From Vandiemenella viatica (Eukaryota > Arthropoda > Insecta > Orthoptera > Morabidae): a DNA stretch of 64,000 nucleotides. The notes under the pieces are model-generated. The model did no database searches. It saw only the letters and a list, made by a program, of their open reading frames with translations, and had not been told where the DNA came from. A program made the position numbers and the translations under genes. Positions 1 through 11,585 of this stretch are shown in pieces; position 1 is the first letter of the stretch; every line of letters starts with the position of its first letter. Location of the stretch: NCBI GenBank assembly GCA_031002005.1, contig JARYHS010013630.1, positions 235,297,539 to 235,361,538 of the forward strand, read 5' to 3'.

Positions 1-94
1 AATAGTCAAACGGAAAAAGTGTGTAGATTTCACATCTATTATGATGTTCGATCATAGTGTGATTTGCTTTCGGTGGGTAGCGCTTAGTCGTTAA

Positions 95-322
95 CAATAT
101 AGGTATACAATTAGAGAAATTCGTACAGCTGGAAATGTTTCTTTGCCACAATTTAACATACCCCCTGAATTATTAGCCTCTTTCACGTTGGCTTTCAGAC
201 AAGAATCGAATACATTGCAATTGTTTCAAATTATAGCATCAAAAACAAATTCAAAATTAATTAAAAATGGTTTTCATGGAAGCTTAGCTTTAGGGATAGT
301 TAGAATGATTTCGGATTTTTAA
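95..322 (+). other. Unassigned open stretch ending in a stop
   Basis: After a stop at 92-94 the frame stays open for 75 codons and ends with TAA at 320-322. It has no early methionine; the only one lies five codons before the stop. The predicted peptide looks protein-like rather than low-complexity: it holds the stretches PPELLASFTLAF and NGFHGSLALGIVRM. It could be a terminal exon entered through an AG near 101, the tail of a decayed transposon protein, or chance. I do not recognise a family. Confidence 0.2.
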
Positions 323-359
323 GGTTAGCGACAAAAAACTAGTTTTTTTTACCTCATTT

Positions 360-530
360 GATTTGAAGCAATCCTTCAACCCTTCCCAACCCGCGACTTC
401 AATTATCTGCTTCATATAGAATCTAATCTCTGTCTTTCTCTGCAGTTCTTCCCTTCGACTGTTCCCTCCACTAATAAATTAACCAATTCTGCATGTCTCA
501 AAATTTTACCTACCATCCTGTCTCATATTC
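360..530 (-). pseudogene. RTE-like LINE, 3' ORF2 tail fragment
   Basis: Read on the minus strand this is the same conserved C-terminal tail of an endonuclease/reverse-transcriptase polyprotein that recurs at 30880-31310 and 31640-31960. The + strand carries the recognisable pieces for 'ATTATCTGCTTCATAT', 'CTCTGTCTTTCTCTGCAG' and 'GCATGTCTCAAAATTTTACC' in the same order and spacing as those copies. The fragment holds only the segment after the reverse transcriptase domain, so it is heavily 5' truncated and not functional. The assignment to RTE-like rests on the family's characteristic tail (GHILRH and MKRLAQDRRRW type motifs) better preserved in the other copies. Confidence 0.7.
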
Positions 531-2089
531 AGGCCAAATTCATACTATATGATACTTAAGTGGATTGTCAGGTTTTTAGTTACGTGTCATTCCGATACGT
601 CGCGCTGTAGTCTAACTTCCATATGACACTGCGAGAAGCAATTATGTTTTGTTTAACGCAGTTCTGTCTGGTAGTAAATGATTGTTAGTAGAAAATAAAT
701 TGTATTTTCTTCTTAGCATTCGGTAGGCAAAATTGTGCATGTTTCATTTTAATGTGAAATTGGAAAGCTTAGAAAATAAAAATAAAATTTCGCAAAAATT
801 ATTAAATTTTGTTGAACACGATTCACGCATTGTATACAGGAAATCTGTCTTGGACGATCTTTGGTTGTGTGTATTGTCTACAGATCACAAAACACAGATT
901 TTTCATCATCAGCTAAGTTTTTGTAAACTAAATTACTTTAAAATCAATAAATTATCTAAATTCTTAGGATTATTGTTAGCGAGAAGAATTATTTAAAATT
1001 TCCTCAATGAATTACAGGTTTAAGTTCGCGTCTAGTTATTGCAAGTTTCATTGAATTATGTGTAGCATCAGCTTGGTGGTTAGTTTAATTGGAATACTAT
1101 AGCATAGGTAAACATTGGGGTATGACTTATTTAACAGTTTTAATTATATACCGTTACTAATTCAAATCAGTATTTAGAACTTCTATTGTTAAGGTTTTTG
1201 TATCGTCGTTTATTTAGGCTCTGTTTGATTTAAAATATAACAGTTTGTTATTTAATTAGTTCTGGAACAGTAATATAACAACTAGGTAATAATGAAAATA
1301 ATTATTCATAAATAGCTGCCTGTTGTTCTCAATAGGTTTATTGATTATCGTTATTCTAAATTCCAATGTCAATATTCAAAAATTACTTAGTCAAGTTTAC
1401 AAAAACAAAAGCGTACGTTATAGTAATTAACCTGTTCTGCCTGGAATATAATTGTGCTTAATTGCTTTCCAATACATTAAAATAAAATCTTCATAGCTTA
1501 TTATTTAAAAAAAATATAAGTAACTAATTAATTTTTATCCATACTAGCACTAAATAGTTTCGACTTTCAAACTTAAGTTTATTTTCAAATTCATTGACGT
1601 ATTTTTTATTAATTGGTTATTAAATACTTTTGTTACATAGTTATTACTTATAAAGATCCGAACTAATTTTATATTAAAAAATTTAATAGTCAGTCGAGTT
1701 TAGAATTCTACATGTATAAGTAATTGGTCTGGTCTGTCGGAAATATAACCGTTCTTTATTTTTTTTTTGTAATACATTAAAACAATAAATACCTAATGTT
1801 GGAAAAATATTTTTTCCGGTAAATAACTGATTAGTTATTATTCTCACATTAGTGCTAAATACTATCGACCTGTGAAATTCTATCTTCAGGTTAATTTTGA
1901 AGTTTACAACCATAAGTTTTGTTTTCTTGGCTTTGAAGTACTTTACACCTAGTTATTATTTACAACAAAGCAATTGAAAAGTAAGAATTCAATCAAAAAA
2001 ATCAGTTAATAGCAGATTAATTTTTCTATTATTAGACTATCAATTAAATTTAAGATAATTAAGATTTCATAATTTAATCCTTAAGATAC
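531..2089. other. AT-rich stretch without recognised features
   Basis: Strongly AT-rich. The longest frame, at 733-996 on the + strand, encodes 87 residues rich in Lys, Asn, Phe and Leu with no motif I know, and is as expected for random AT-rich DNA. No repeat unit or terminal inverted repeat was seen. Confidence 0.4.
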
Positions 2090-2103
2090 CTGCAGGTATT
2101 TTT

Positions 2104-2415
2104 TTGGAAAAAATCTTGGCTGGTAAGTGTGGCGCCTGTCGCAGACACGTTGTAAATGGTTTGGATTGCAAGGGGTGTAAGAAGTGCTTTTCCCACTGGG
2201 AATGTAGGGCAATCGGAAATGGGGCTCCTCAATGGTATTGTACACTTCGTTGTAGGGATAGGAAAGATTCAGAGCAGGACGAAACGATCAGGGAATCCTT
2301 GAGGCTCGGCATGTGGGAGCTGTGGGGGCTCAGGCTGTGCGGCTGTGTCTGTGGAGGCTGGATCTGTGGACGCTCCGCTTTGCAGGCAGAAAGTAGTGAC
2401 GATGGGTTTAGTTAG
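2104..2415 (+). pseudogene. CR1-like ORF1 remnant with PHD-like zinc finger
   Basis: The first 45 or so residues hold a cysteine/histidine array reading C-x2-C (CGAC), C-x2-C (CKGC), then a C, H and C around CFSHWEC, and a final C-x3-C (CTLRC). This matches the Cys4-His-Cys3 pattern of a PHD-like finger, which is known in ORF1 of CR1-group LINEs and is thought to help form the RNA-protein particle. After the finger the frame turns into a Gly/Cys/Leu-rich stretch that looks frameshifted, and it ends in a stop; the coiled or charged region expected after the finger is lost or scattered in other frames. There is no ATG at the open start (it would begin on TTG), so the true N terminus is unclear. 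Confidence 0.7.
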
Positions 2416-2718
2416 GAGGTTTAGAAGGATGGACGGGAATAGGTAACAGGTCATAGAAGAAATATGGTTAACAGGATGAAGAAGTTTTGTGGGGAGAAGT
2501 AGGTTTGACCTGTTACCAGAGTCAGATTGGCAAGAGCCTCGTGCAGATGTATGAATAGTTAAGGTGCAGAGGGCTGTAATAATATAGGCGTAGAAAGGAA
2601 AAAATAGGAAGAAAAAGGGCATGCTCCTAGACAGTAGCCGTGGGAGAGGTATAGGGCCTCTTCTGCAGGATCAATTAGGCACAACTGAAAAGACAAAGGT
2701 TAATGCTGAAAATACGAC

Positions 2719-3642
2719 AAAGCAAAAAGTAAGGATGTTATTGGTGAACTGTAGAAGTATAATGAACAAATTGATAGAATTCGCGAACTTATTAGAGATA
2801 CATGAACTACAAGTGATTATTTTGGTAGAGTCTTGGTTAAAAGAAGCAGTGCTATACAATAAGGTTTTCTCTGAAGGTTACAGGGTGTACCGCAGAGACA
2901 GAGGAGCAATTGGTGAAGAGCATTCATACCGGTTAGCAAACATTACTATAGTACTCTAGTGTTCATAGGTCATTACCATGAGTCGGTAGGGGTAGATTTT
3001 TGGGGTGATTAAAAAGAAGAAATCATGGTATTTTCTGCTTATCGTAGTTGAAGAACGAATAATGGAGATGAGATCCTTGGAGAGAAACTAAATTCACAGT
3101 TCAGAGGTGAGCGTAGAATGGTTATTATTGGAGAAAATTTAAATTTATCAGTTGTCATCTGGGTAGGAATTAAGACGAATAACACCAGGGAACAGAGATT
3201 TGCAAATACCATAATAAAGGAAGGAGATTTTACACAAGTGGTACAGAAAAATACGTTGGGACCAGACATGTTGGATATCTTACTAATAATGCCTGATGAA
3301 AATCTTGCAGGGTGTCTAGTAACTAAAGGAATAAGTGATCACAGTGCAGTACTGATGGATTATAGGGGATTCAGTAAACCACTGACCAAAATAGATGATG
3401 GAAATAGATATAAAAAGGCACATACTTTAAAATTGAAGAGATATTTCAGAGAAAGGTTCAACAAATGGAAGGATGGCACAAGTACAGCGGAGGCAAAATG
3501 GGAGGAGTTTAAGGAGATAGTAAAAATGACAAGGAAATGCTTATTCCAAGTAGAAAATAAAGAGAAATACAGAACCTATATACTACAAAAGGGAGATGAG
3601 AAGGTTAAAGAGGCTGGTGACTCGAGAAAACAACAGAGTTAA
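2719..3642 (+). pseudogene. CR1-like ORF2, APE endonuclease part
   Basis: The segment opens with LLVNCRSIMNKLIEF and continues to VESWLKE and GYRVYRRDRG, the N-terminal signature of the apurinic-like endonuclease of CR1/L2-group LINEs (the E of ESWL is a metal ligand in the family). A second block from about 3118 contains VIIGENLNL, the counterpart of the GDLNLP motif, and GISDHSAV, the counterpart of the catalytic SDH motif. The catalytic Asp and the usual Phe/Leu context of GDLN appear changed (GENLN), and the two blocks are in different frames with stops between. The enzyme would nick target DNA for target-primed reverse transcription. It is inactive here. Confidence 0.8.
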
Positions 3643-3834
3643 ATGACAGGAAGGCACGAGGGAATACTTAAGGCAACTAAACAAACAATTAATAAGAACA
3701 AAAAGAGAAGCAAAGGATGGGTTTATGAAGACGACTGAACGGTGCATCTAGAAATGTCTGTGGCTATATTAGAAAACAGAGTGGAAGCGAAAGTATTCAG
3801 ACTATTGTAGATTAGAGTGGAGTTTAAAGTAGCA

Positions 3835-5420
3835 GAGATATTAAGTGAGTGGTTTAATGAGGCAACTAGGGACTATCATCCTGTGATGGGAGGAATGAAT
3901 CAGAGGTGAGTCTCCCTAAAAGTATAAATGAGAAAACTAATAAATTTGAAATAGATTCTCAGGAAATGATAAACGAAATTAAAAAAAAAAAAAGTAAAGG
4001 GGCTATTGTAGATAATATTACTACAGATTTATTAAAGGTTGTGGGATACGATATTGTGCCTTACCTTGAAAATTTATTGTAAATAAGTCTGCTGGAGTCT
4101 TGCTGCTTATCAGAGGATAGGAAAAAAGAGCGATAGTAGTACCGGTACATAAAGGACGGGTTACAAATATGTTTGAAACTTACAGGCCAATTAGTTTAGC
4201 ATCAGTGATAGGGAAAATGGTGGAGAGATTGATATGTAACTATTTCAGAAATGTCTGTGAGGAAACAAACTCGTTTGCAGATCGTCAACATCGCTTTAGG
4301 CAAGGATGTTCATGTGAATCGTAGATGGGAGCTATACGCAAGATATTTCAGATGAATTGGACAAGGGAGGCCAAGTTAATAGTGTGGCACCAGATCTTTC
4401 TAACGCATTTGACAGAGTGAGCCATAATATAGTTTTAAATAAACTGAAATCTTTTGGATTTTATGAAAAAGTTACTTGCTGGCTATAGGAGTTATTAAAA
4501 AACAGAAAGCAAAGTGTTAGAGTAGGAAATACATTATCAAAAGAGGTGGAAGTATTTATGGGAGTCCCTTGGTAGTGTATTGGGAACGTCACTGTTCATT
4601 GTTCTAATAAATGATTGTGTTGATGGGTTACAGTCAGAATTTAGATTTTTAGCAAATGATATAATGGTATATAATAGGATGAAAATAGGTGAAGATTGTG
4701 AACAGGTACAGGGTCACCTAGATATAATGATGATAAGTACCAAGAACAATCAGTTTATTTGGTTCACAGATAAAAAAAACTAATGGTTAATAATGTTTAT
4801 AGGGGGTGATTAGAATTGCTTGAGAGGATTGAAGTGTAAATATCTTGGCATAATGTTTGATAATAAACTCAACTGCGCAGAGCACATCTGGCAGTTTGTA
4901 GGAAAATTTTACAAAATCCTTCATTTACTGGCGAGGGTGATGAGAGGATGTGCCAGAGAGGTTATGGAATTGGGTTACAAAATTTTGGCCAGACCATTGG
5001 TTGAATATGGTGGTGTAGTTTAGGACCAAAATTTTGGTTATCAAATACAGAAATTGGATGGTGAGCAAAGAAGCGCAGCTAGATTTGTTTGTGAAAATTA
5101 TTGCAGGATCCAGTCAGTAACTGATATTTTAAATGAGCTGGGGTTGGGAGTCACTGGAGGAAAGGAGGAGGGTGAAGAGAGTGCTGGGAATGTCCAGGGC
5201 ATATGTTAGTGACGGGACTTTGAGGGATATTGGTCAAAGAATTAGGAATAGTTCGTGGAAGGGGAAAGGCGACCACGACCATAAGCTGGCGCTCGCTTTC
5301 ATTCATAAGGGCGAGGAAAATTTTCTTTTGTTGGTCAGGGATTGAAACGAATTACCAAATGAAATGATGAATAATCTACCAAAAACGCTTAAGGAATTTA
5401 AAATTAAACTTTTAAATCGG
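3835..5420 (+). pseudogene. CR1-like ORF2, reverse transcriptase part
   Basis: Homologous along its length to the better copy at 57755-59450. Recognisable in order are the region around TYRPISL (here near 4180), the SNAFDR type motif (near 4400), a damaged QGSVLG region (near 4560-4600), and the catalytic box, which reads LANDIM near 4650 in place of FADDIM, so the first catalytic Asp is Asn. The C-terminal domain follows, with KYLGIMFDNKLN near 4840 and a tail ending in the NELPNEMMNNLP type segment near 5350. Several stops and at least three frame changes break it. Confidence 0.85.
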
Positions 5421-5639
5421 AAAAGTAAATGTGGGAGGAATTTAACAATCCAAATATAAAAGAAAATGTTATAAAAATATTAAAAAAGGGGTTATTAGAT
5501 GACTAGGGTAATTGCTACAGCAGCGTTAACTCCATCTCAATTACTATTAATTGTTATTAGATTCTTTGCTACATTGGCGTCATGTAAATTGTGACATAAT
5601 CGGTTTCTGCCAGTATCTAAAATTTCTCTGATAGTTTGT

Positions 5640-5691
5640 CTGTTAATTACCAGCAAAAATTTCACGTAGACGAAGTCGTGGGTACAGCTAG
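5640..5691 (+). mobile_element. Possible Helitron 3' terminus
   Basis: The sequence ACGAAGTCGT at 5670-5679 can form a short hairpin and is followed about 10 bases later by CTAG (5688-5691) and then T. Helitrons end in a hairpin followed by CTRR just before the host T, and 'GACGAAGTCG...CAGCTAGT' is a tail I associate with arthropod Helitron-like repeats. No 5' end was located, and part of the upstream DNA belongs to the tail of the CR1 copy. Confidence 0.35.
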
Positions 5692-6099
5692 TTTTTATAT
5701 ATTTTATTCGATATATTAGAAATAAGTTTGCAAAATCAAAATCAAGTAATCAATTTGAAGCAATTTACTAAAGAAAAGATACATTTGCCAATATTCAAGA
5801 AAAAGGAAATAAACAAAAAAACAAATAATTAACTCTGAGATACATTTTTACCATAAAAGTAAAGTCTATTTACCGTAATATTACACACTATACTAAATCA
5901 CTACTATTATGTAAACATGCTAATGTTGGGGTAAAGTGTTAAAATATTTATAAAAGAACATGCTAATAACTCCACAATATAGGAGTAGAAACAATATAAT
6001 GATTGACGTTTTAGATAAGATTTTTTTAAAAATACATAACTTACAAAAATGCAAATACAAAACTCCGCTATAATTATTTCCTAAAACCTCAATACTTAC
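5692..6099. other. AT-rich stretch, probable intron or body of the hAT element
   Basis: It lies directly downstream (minus-strand sense) of the splice donor that ends the BED-finger exon. I see no further transposase exon in it and no second terminus, so the hAT copy may be truncated here. Confidence 0.3.
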
Positions 6100-6230
6100 C
6101 TTTGAAATTTACTTTCGTCTATTCTATGATGTTTCACATGACTAGTAAGGTTACTTGTATTGCCGGGTATTTTGACATTTTTGCTACATAACGTACAGAT
6201 AACTGTACTCTCCCTCCTTTTTTCCTTCAT
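6100..6230 (-). pseudogene. hAT-type transposase, BED zinc-finger first exon
   Basis: Starting at an ATG (6230-6228) the minus strand encodes about 43 residues beginning MKEKRRESTVICTLC. They contain C-x2-C (CTLC), a short basic stretch, and GNTSNLTSHVKHHR with the two distal histidines, which is the BED finger that starts many hAT transposases and binds DNA at the element ends. The frame runs into CAAAG followed by GTAAGT, a consensus splice donor (GT at 6099-6098), so this looks like exon 1. The hAT-like terminus lies 430 bases upstream in the same orientation. No catalytic exon was found downstream, so the copy is probably incomplete. Confidence 0.7.
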
Positions 6231-6589
6231 TTATTTCTTTTCATGTCTTAGATTACAAACACAACAAAACACTCACAAAAAATAATAGGGTAATATTAAT
6301 CTGGTATTACGTACTAGGGGGAAGCAAAAAACAACGAATGCAAGCATAAAGCAACGGATTAAATAATGAAACGTTGAACATGATTGAATGAGGAACTAAT
6401 AACTTAATGACTCGCGCGAAACGGAGTGGAACCATAGAGCAGGAAAGAACTTTACCTATTGATTATAGAACTAAGTCATTGTTTAGCGTAGTCAGTATTG
6501 TTCTCTGTCACACATATATTTATATACAAGATTTTTTTAGTTATATGGGTTTCTAGCTTTCTATATCAATATTTCATTGTACTGTATTA

Positions 6590-6656
6590 ACCATGTAGAA
6601 ATATCGGTATTTTTGGTCCGATATTATCGGTTGACTGATACATCGTTACAAGCCTA
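6590..6656 (-). repeat. hAT element terminus
   Basis: On the minus strand the end begins TAGGCTTGTAACGATG and continues through an AATATCGG-containing subterminal region (6656 to about 6600). This resembles the terminal inverted repeat of hAT elements whose transposase carries a BED finger. The matching inverted end was not found to the left. Confidence 0.55.
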
Positions 6657-7499
6657 GTTGCTACGTTAGTAATATCACATTCTTTGTGGAAACCACATAT
6701 TAAAAAGTCTGTGACTGTAAGGTGAAGAGATCATTTGATTGAAGTTTATTGATCAAACTAAAAGTTATACTGAAAAATGTTTCATGTCAATTTTGTTTCC
6801 TATTGTGCAACAATTAAGAATAATAACCAATAAAAATATAGGGTTTTCATAAATAAAAAACTTGAGTTGTATTTGAAATTACATTGTAAATGCATCCAAC
6901 ATAAAACGTTAATAAAATGAATTTTGCCTCTTCCCTGAAATAAATTAACTTATATTGAAAACTTACTTTTATCAAATACTTCGTCTCAAAGTTAGATATA
7001 TTTCTAAATACACAGTTCATCAAGTATAAATTTGTTTCTGAGTCAACATAACCCTAATTGCCTAACTATAACAGAAACTTTGTAGACGATATCTACTAGT
7101 GATTGTGAAATATCAATTTAATCTGAGCATTCTTTGCATACTAAACGTCTGCTACACTTTAGGAGATATTTCTTGAAAATTAAGAACAACCAGGCCATAT
7201 AGGCTCGCCATTGCAAGATACTACGAGAAACGCTTCAGGTATGTGGTCAATGTGGTTGTATTTTCATCATAACATTAACATTATTGATTTCTCCGTTCAT
7301 CATGTTTAAAAATTATCGTACACATGTTTGGAGATAAATGGTTACGTGTATATTTGTATGTTGAGTTGTCATCGCGTAGTACGTGGTACTACCTGACAGT
7401 AGGCATAGAATGCTTGGCATCAATAGGGCATCAGGCCATAAAACAAAAACCCCAGATTTGATCACCGCAAAGATGATAAAAACTCATCAAAGTCTGCCA
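6657..7499. other. AT-rich stretch without recognised features
   Basis: No coding stretch, repeat unit or element end recognised. Isolated AATAAA-like words are expected by chance at this composition. Confidence 0.35.
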
Positions 7500-8400
7500 A
7501 TCCCCAATGTTGGGAAAAGGTGGTGAAGAGCTGTTCACATTTCTATGTTCTTTTTACAAAACCGCAGTTGTTACCAGATCTCGATGAAACCCCGTACACA
7601 CATGCTTTTAGACAAGAGAAAAAAATAATATTTGCATTTGTTTTGCAAAAACCCACTTCTTCTCATCCAACAACTTTACATGTGGAACGGTTCATTTTGT
7701 GCAAATATCTAGAAACCTTAAGCAAATTGCCCAGCGACCATGGCCATACTCAGAAGGTCAATTAAATTTCCTGTTTATTGATGTTGGACTGGTTCCGGTA
7801 GGACAATTAGTGAACTATAATTTCTAACTGGAAGTTTAAATTTTTTTAAAGTTTTTGTAGCGACAAACAACCCCACATTTTTCCCCCGATCTTGAATAAG
7901 CATTGTACACGTATGCTTTAAAACAAGGAAAAGAATTTTATCAACATTTGGTTTTCAAAAACCAAACCGCTTTCCTCATTACACCCTTTAGCCAAAATAT
8001 ACATGTTGCAATATTTATTATTATTTTTTCAATGATATCTCCAGAACTGTAGGGAAATTGGCCATAGTGGATAGTGATATTCTGAAAGCCGATAAAATCT
8101 ACTGTTGGATGGCAATGTTCGGATATTTGCTGAACTTGAAATTCGAACATGGCATTTAAAAATTATTTTAAAGTTGGTATAGTGGCAGACAAATCTACAT
8201 TTTTAATCCGAACGCCAAAGAACGTTTCGAATGTAACCTTTAAAATAATTTATATTGGTTTACGAAACTGCACCTGCTCTCCCGCTTTACCCCTCATAAG
8301 AGAGATTTATATGTCCAAATTTTATGTTATTTGCATGTATCTAGAAAACTGTAGGGAAATCGGCCAAAATGATGAAGAATGTTTTCGAAAATCCTATAAA
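7500..8400. repeat. Three diverged tandem units of about 300 bp
   Basis: Three successive segments (about 7535-7760, 7850-8080 and 8160-8375) align with each other: each has a GACAAA/ACAAAACC start, then a CCGATCTTGAA-like piece, a CATGCTTT..ACAAG piece, a TTTTGCAAAAACC-like piece, and ends with ATCTAGAAAACTGTAGGGAAATCGGCC or a close variant (for example TATCTCCAGAACTGTAGGG at 8036). The units differ by many substitutions, so the array is old. It could be a satellite fragment or the subrepeats of an unknown element. Confidence 0.6.
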
Positions 8401-9769
8401 ACGGGATAAAACACCAGAACGTTTACATCCAGCCCCCCAGAAACGCTCAGCACTATGTTGGTAACTTGTAAAATGACAAATCACGCATTCAAGAATCGTT
8501 AGATATGCAATATCTCCAGTGAATCTGAAATATATAGAAAAATGTAAGAATTTTTTTCGCTCGGCGTTCCTCTTATTTCATTGTTTAACACTTCTCTCTT
8601 GCTCTGTATTAAATTCTAATGTATTTCTTCGTACAATGTCTGTCTATTCTATGCAACTCTGCGCATAACGTTCTGCTCAGTCTGCGCACTGGAATACAGA
8701 TTATTCGTTTTACTGTTCGGCTGGTGTAGTTTATGTTTTCTACCGGCGTTTCACAGCCATCTAGCACCTGAAAGGAGTAAGCATGAGATTGTGAATTTGC
8801 GCATACTACACGTTTCGATTAAAAATTTTGTAATATTATGGTTTCGCGGAAATAAAGGGATTGATATATAAATATAGTACTCCTTTGTGCGGAATGTAGA
8901 TGAGTTGAGAATAAAATCATTTTTTTTAATTTCCATTGTAGTTTGTCATGATCGGTAATGGCCAGTTGGTTTGCACGTTATATTGGGAGAAAAATAGCAT
9001 TCAGGTATTGATTATTCAAAACTGAACAAATCTGTATGGCTTGAGTGACGTGAATGGTGGAATTGGTCTTCTAAAGCCAAATGAACGATAGTGTTATAAG
9101 GTGTCCTGTTGTCTCCACATACATTTAATGGTGTCTAATCAGCTCTTACCATCATCTGTCTACTTCTGATTACAAGTTCCAGTCACTATTGTAACTTGTG
9201 GTATTTAAAGAAATGGGCTGTGCTTCTCGGTAATAGGTATGTAGGGCATGAAAGTTTGATTCACTTTTCTGCTTTCACCTATTGATTATGAAAACTAGCT
9301 CTCCTGCAAATTACCATTTAGAAATCTAAACTGATTATAATTTTATAAACAATTTGTTTCATTTTACCTTTTACATAGTTATAATTTCATGTGTATCAGA
9401 TTCTTTATACACCAAACAGTAAATTTATTTTTGACTTTACATACACATTTTATCGGTATTAAATGTACCACTTCATTTGTGAATCCAAACATATCAAAAG
9501 TAAGGGCAAAACTAACCTGACTAACCTGTCTGATGCCGGATGTATAGCTTTACTTCAGCTAAACATGAAACTGTTTATTGCTGTTACGCGCGCGGTGTTA
9601 ATTCGCCCGTGCGAAATTTCGCAGGTTTCAATACGTACTTTTATTTTAGTCATGTGCTATTTCTGTCATGCGACTTCATTTTTTGCCGTGTACAGATAGA
9701 CATCGTCCTGTCGTTTGTTTATTTACATTCTCAACTCCACACAAATTCATCAGAATGACACGATATACA
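8401..9769. other. Unannotated stretch
   Basis: Mixed composition. Frames here (for example 9463-9699, 78 codons) show no known motif. No inverted or tandem repeat recognised. Confidence 0.35.
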
Positions 9770-10290
9770 CAAAAATTTAATGTTCATTTTAAAGATTAAG
9801 AACTTTGCTGTGGTTACAACATAAGAAAGGAATTTTTCGGAATGTAATCATTAAAGGGCAAAACTATCATCATTTCGATAACGTATTTTTTTTTTTTTTT
9901 TACGAGTCATTTATCTTCCCTGATATCTAACAGAAATAGATAAATGAGATATCAACTTAAAGATTAAGGTCTCCGCTTTGGTCACGTCAAATATTAAGAA
10001 GGAATATTTCGAAATTCGACATTTTAGGGCAGAAGTATCAACGCATTTTTGTGTCAAGAACCACTTATCTGCCTTGATATCTAATCGAAATAGATAAATG
10101 AGGTATTTTTTTTTTTAAGAATAAGGTGAAATCATATTTTAAGAAAGGAATTTGACCCTTAAACGGCAAATGTATTATTATTTCTATTACATTATTTTTT
10201 TATTTTTTTTTTGGGCGAGCCATTGATCTCCTTAGTTACCCAACCGAAATCGATAATTGAGGTATCATTTTAAAGATTAAGGTCTGTTAA
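9770..10290. repeat. Three diverged tandem units of about 155 bp
   Basis: The segment GATATCTAA-C/T-GAAATAGATAAATGAG occurs at 9922 and 10076 and in diverged form near 10233, giving a spacing of about 154-157 bases. Each unit also carries TTAAAGATTAAG, an AAGAAAGGAAT piece, a GGGCAAA/GGGCAGAA piece and a T-rich run. This is a short satellite-like array. Confidence 0.7.
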
Positions 10291-11585
10291 ACTGTGAAAG
10301 TCACTTGTTTGAGACAGTTCAAATTCATGCCGGTAGATAGCAGCAGCACATATCACAGAGATATTAATAAACTACTACACTGGCGTTGACTTTTGTTACG
10401 AACCAACAAATAAAATTTTTTTCTATCATCCTATTACAATCCTCCAGCCTTACTATTTACCGTATTCGCAAAATTTTCGCACGGGTCATCTAGAAACAAA
10501 TAAATATACATTCCAAAACAGTTTTTTTAGTTTATTTTTTGGTATTCAGAACGAAATTGCTGTTTTGTTGCATGAATAAAGAGTGGAACTCAAAAACATT
10601 TTTAAGTAATTTTCTCGAGGCTAAAATCTTAGATCACATGATCCTTTAGTATCAGAACACTTGTCTTGCTGTAAAAGAAGGTGTAAGTTAAAGATTGACG
10701 GAATATGCTTAAGTGTTTCATTGTTTCTTATCTGGCGTTAAACATAACGTACTACAACCATATTGGATCAGTTTTAGTTAGACGTATGATGAGTTGTATC
10801 ATACGACTGTTATGTCATTCCAATGTAATCAGTCACATTTCCGTAAAAACGATTTGCGTTCTAAACGCCTACATAGCACGGGTTCCAACATGAATAGCTC
10901 AGAAACCGGCACAGCGTTGTTCTCAAAGTTTTATTTAATTAGGCCTCTGCGAATAAGATACCCTGGATGTAATTACACGGTGAAAGTGTTAATGAAATTC
11001 TGTGAAACTTAGAGAATAACGTACCACTGCTTGAAGTTATAATGCTACTGGAGTAACTGGGAAAATTTTTCCGGCCGCAAGAGATACTGTAAAAAGTTAA
11101 GAAGGAGCAGCGTATTTCATTATTAAACGTCACCTTCCTCTTTAGATTAATTAAACAACGCATCGAAGATGAACTGGGATACTTATATAGGCTGCTGGTA
11201 CACAGAAATTCTATTAATGTCTCGGAGAATCCCTTTTAACTTTTACCTTATGTTCGTTTAAGAAACTAAACAATAACAGATGTGTGAACGAACTGATGAG
11301 TCTCGTTCAGCAGTTTTTTCTAAGAAGCTTCAGTAAAATGTTTCTCATCTCCAGTCACGTCCATAAAATGTTAAATTCGTACTGTACAGTATTATTAGAC
11401 TACTTCTTTCCAACACAATCCAAATACTGTGTTCCTCGTTATGGTCTTCGCAATGTCCGTCATGTCATGTAAACTGTTTCGTGTAATAGAGTAAACATTT
11501 AAAATTCTTTTGACTTGAAAAATGTATTAAAGTTTGGTACTGGGTGGCATACCAGAATACGAGCTACAAGAAAACTGTGCAGCTT
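10291..11585. other. Unannotated stretch
   Basis: No assignable coding sequence. Two overlapping short frames at 10705-11012 carry no motif. A CTGATGAGTC word at 11296 lacks the other parts of a hammerhead. Confidence 0.35.

Larger units (their letters stand above)
2090..5560 (+). mobile_element. CR1-like non-LTR retrotransposon, near full length, decayed
   Basis: Three blocks occur in the order expected for a CR1-group LINE: an ORF1 with a PHD-like finger (2104-2415), an APE-type endonuclease (about 2719-3642) and a reverse transcriptase with C-terminal tail (about 3835-5420). It aligns with a second copy at 57755-59450 and a short one at 24672-25065; all three share a 3' end with a GGTAATTGC or GAAATTGCC type segment followed by CAATTA-rich sequence. 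Many in-frame stops and frameshifts show it is dead. The 5' boundary is approximate, since I can only place it by the start of ORF1. Confidence 0.85.

Noticed and set aside
733..996. 87-codon + strand frame
   Set aside because: Composition is that of random AT-rich DNA (Lys, Asn, Phe, Leu), no motif, no exon signals.
2269..2622. 117-codon minus-strand frame
   Set aside because: Antisense to the CR1-like ORF1 region; Leu/Ser/Pro-rich shadow with no motif.
11293..11320. CTGATGAGTC word suggesting a hammerhead
   Set aside because: No GAAAC box or stem II partner downstream; a chance occurrence.
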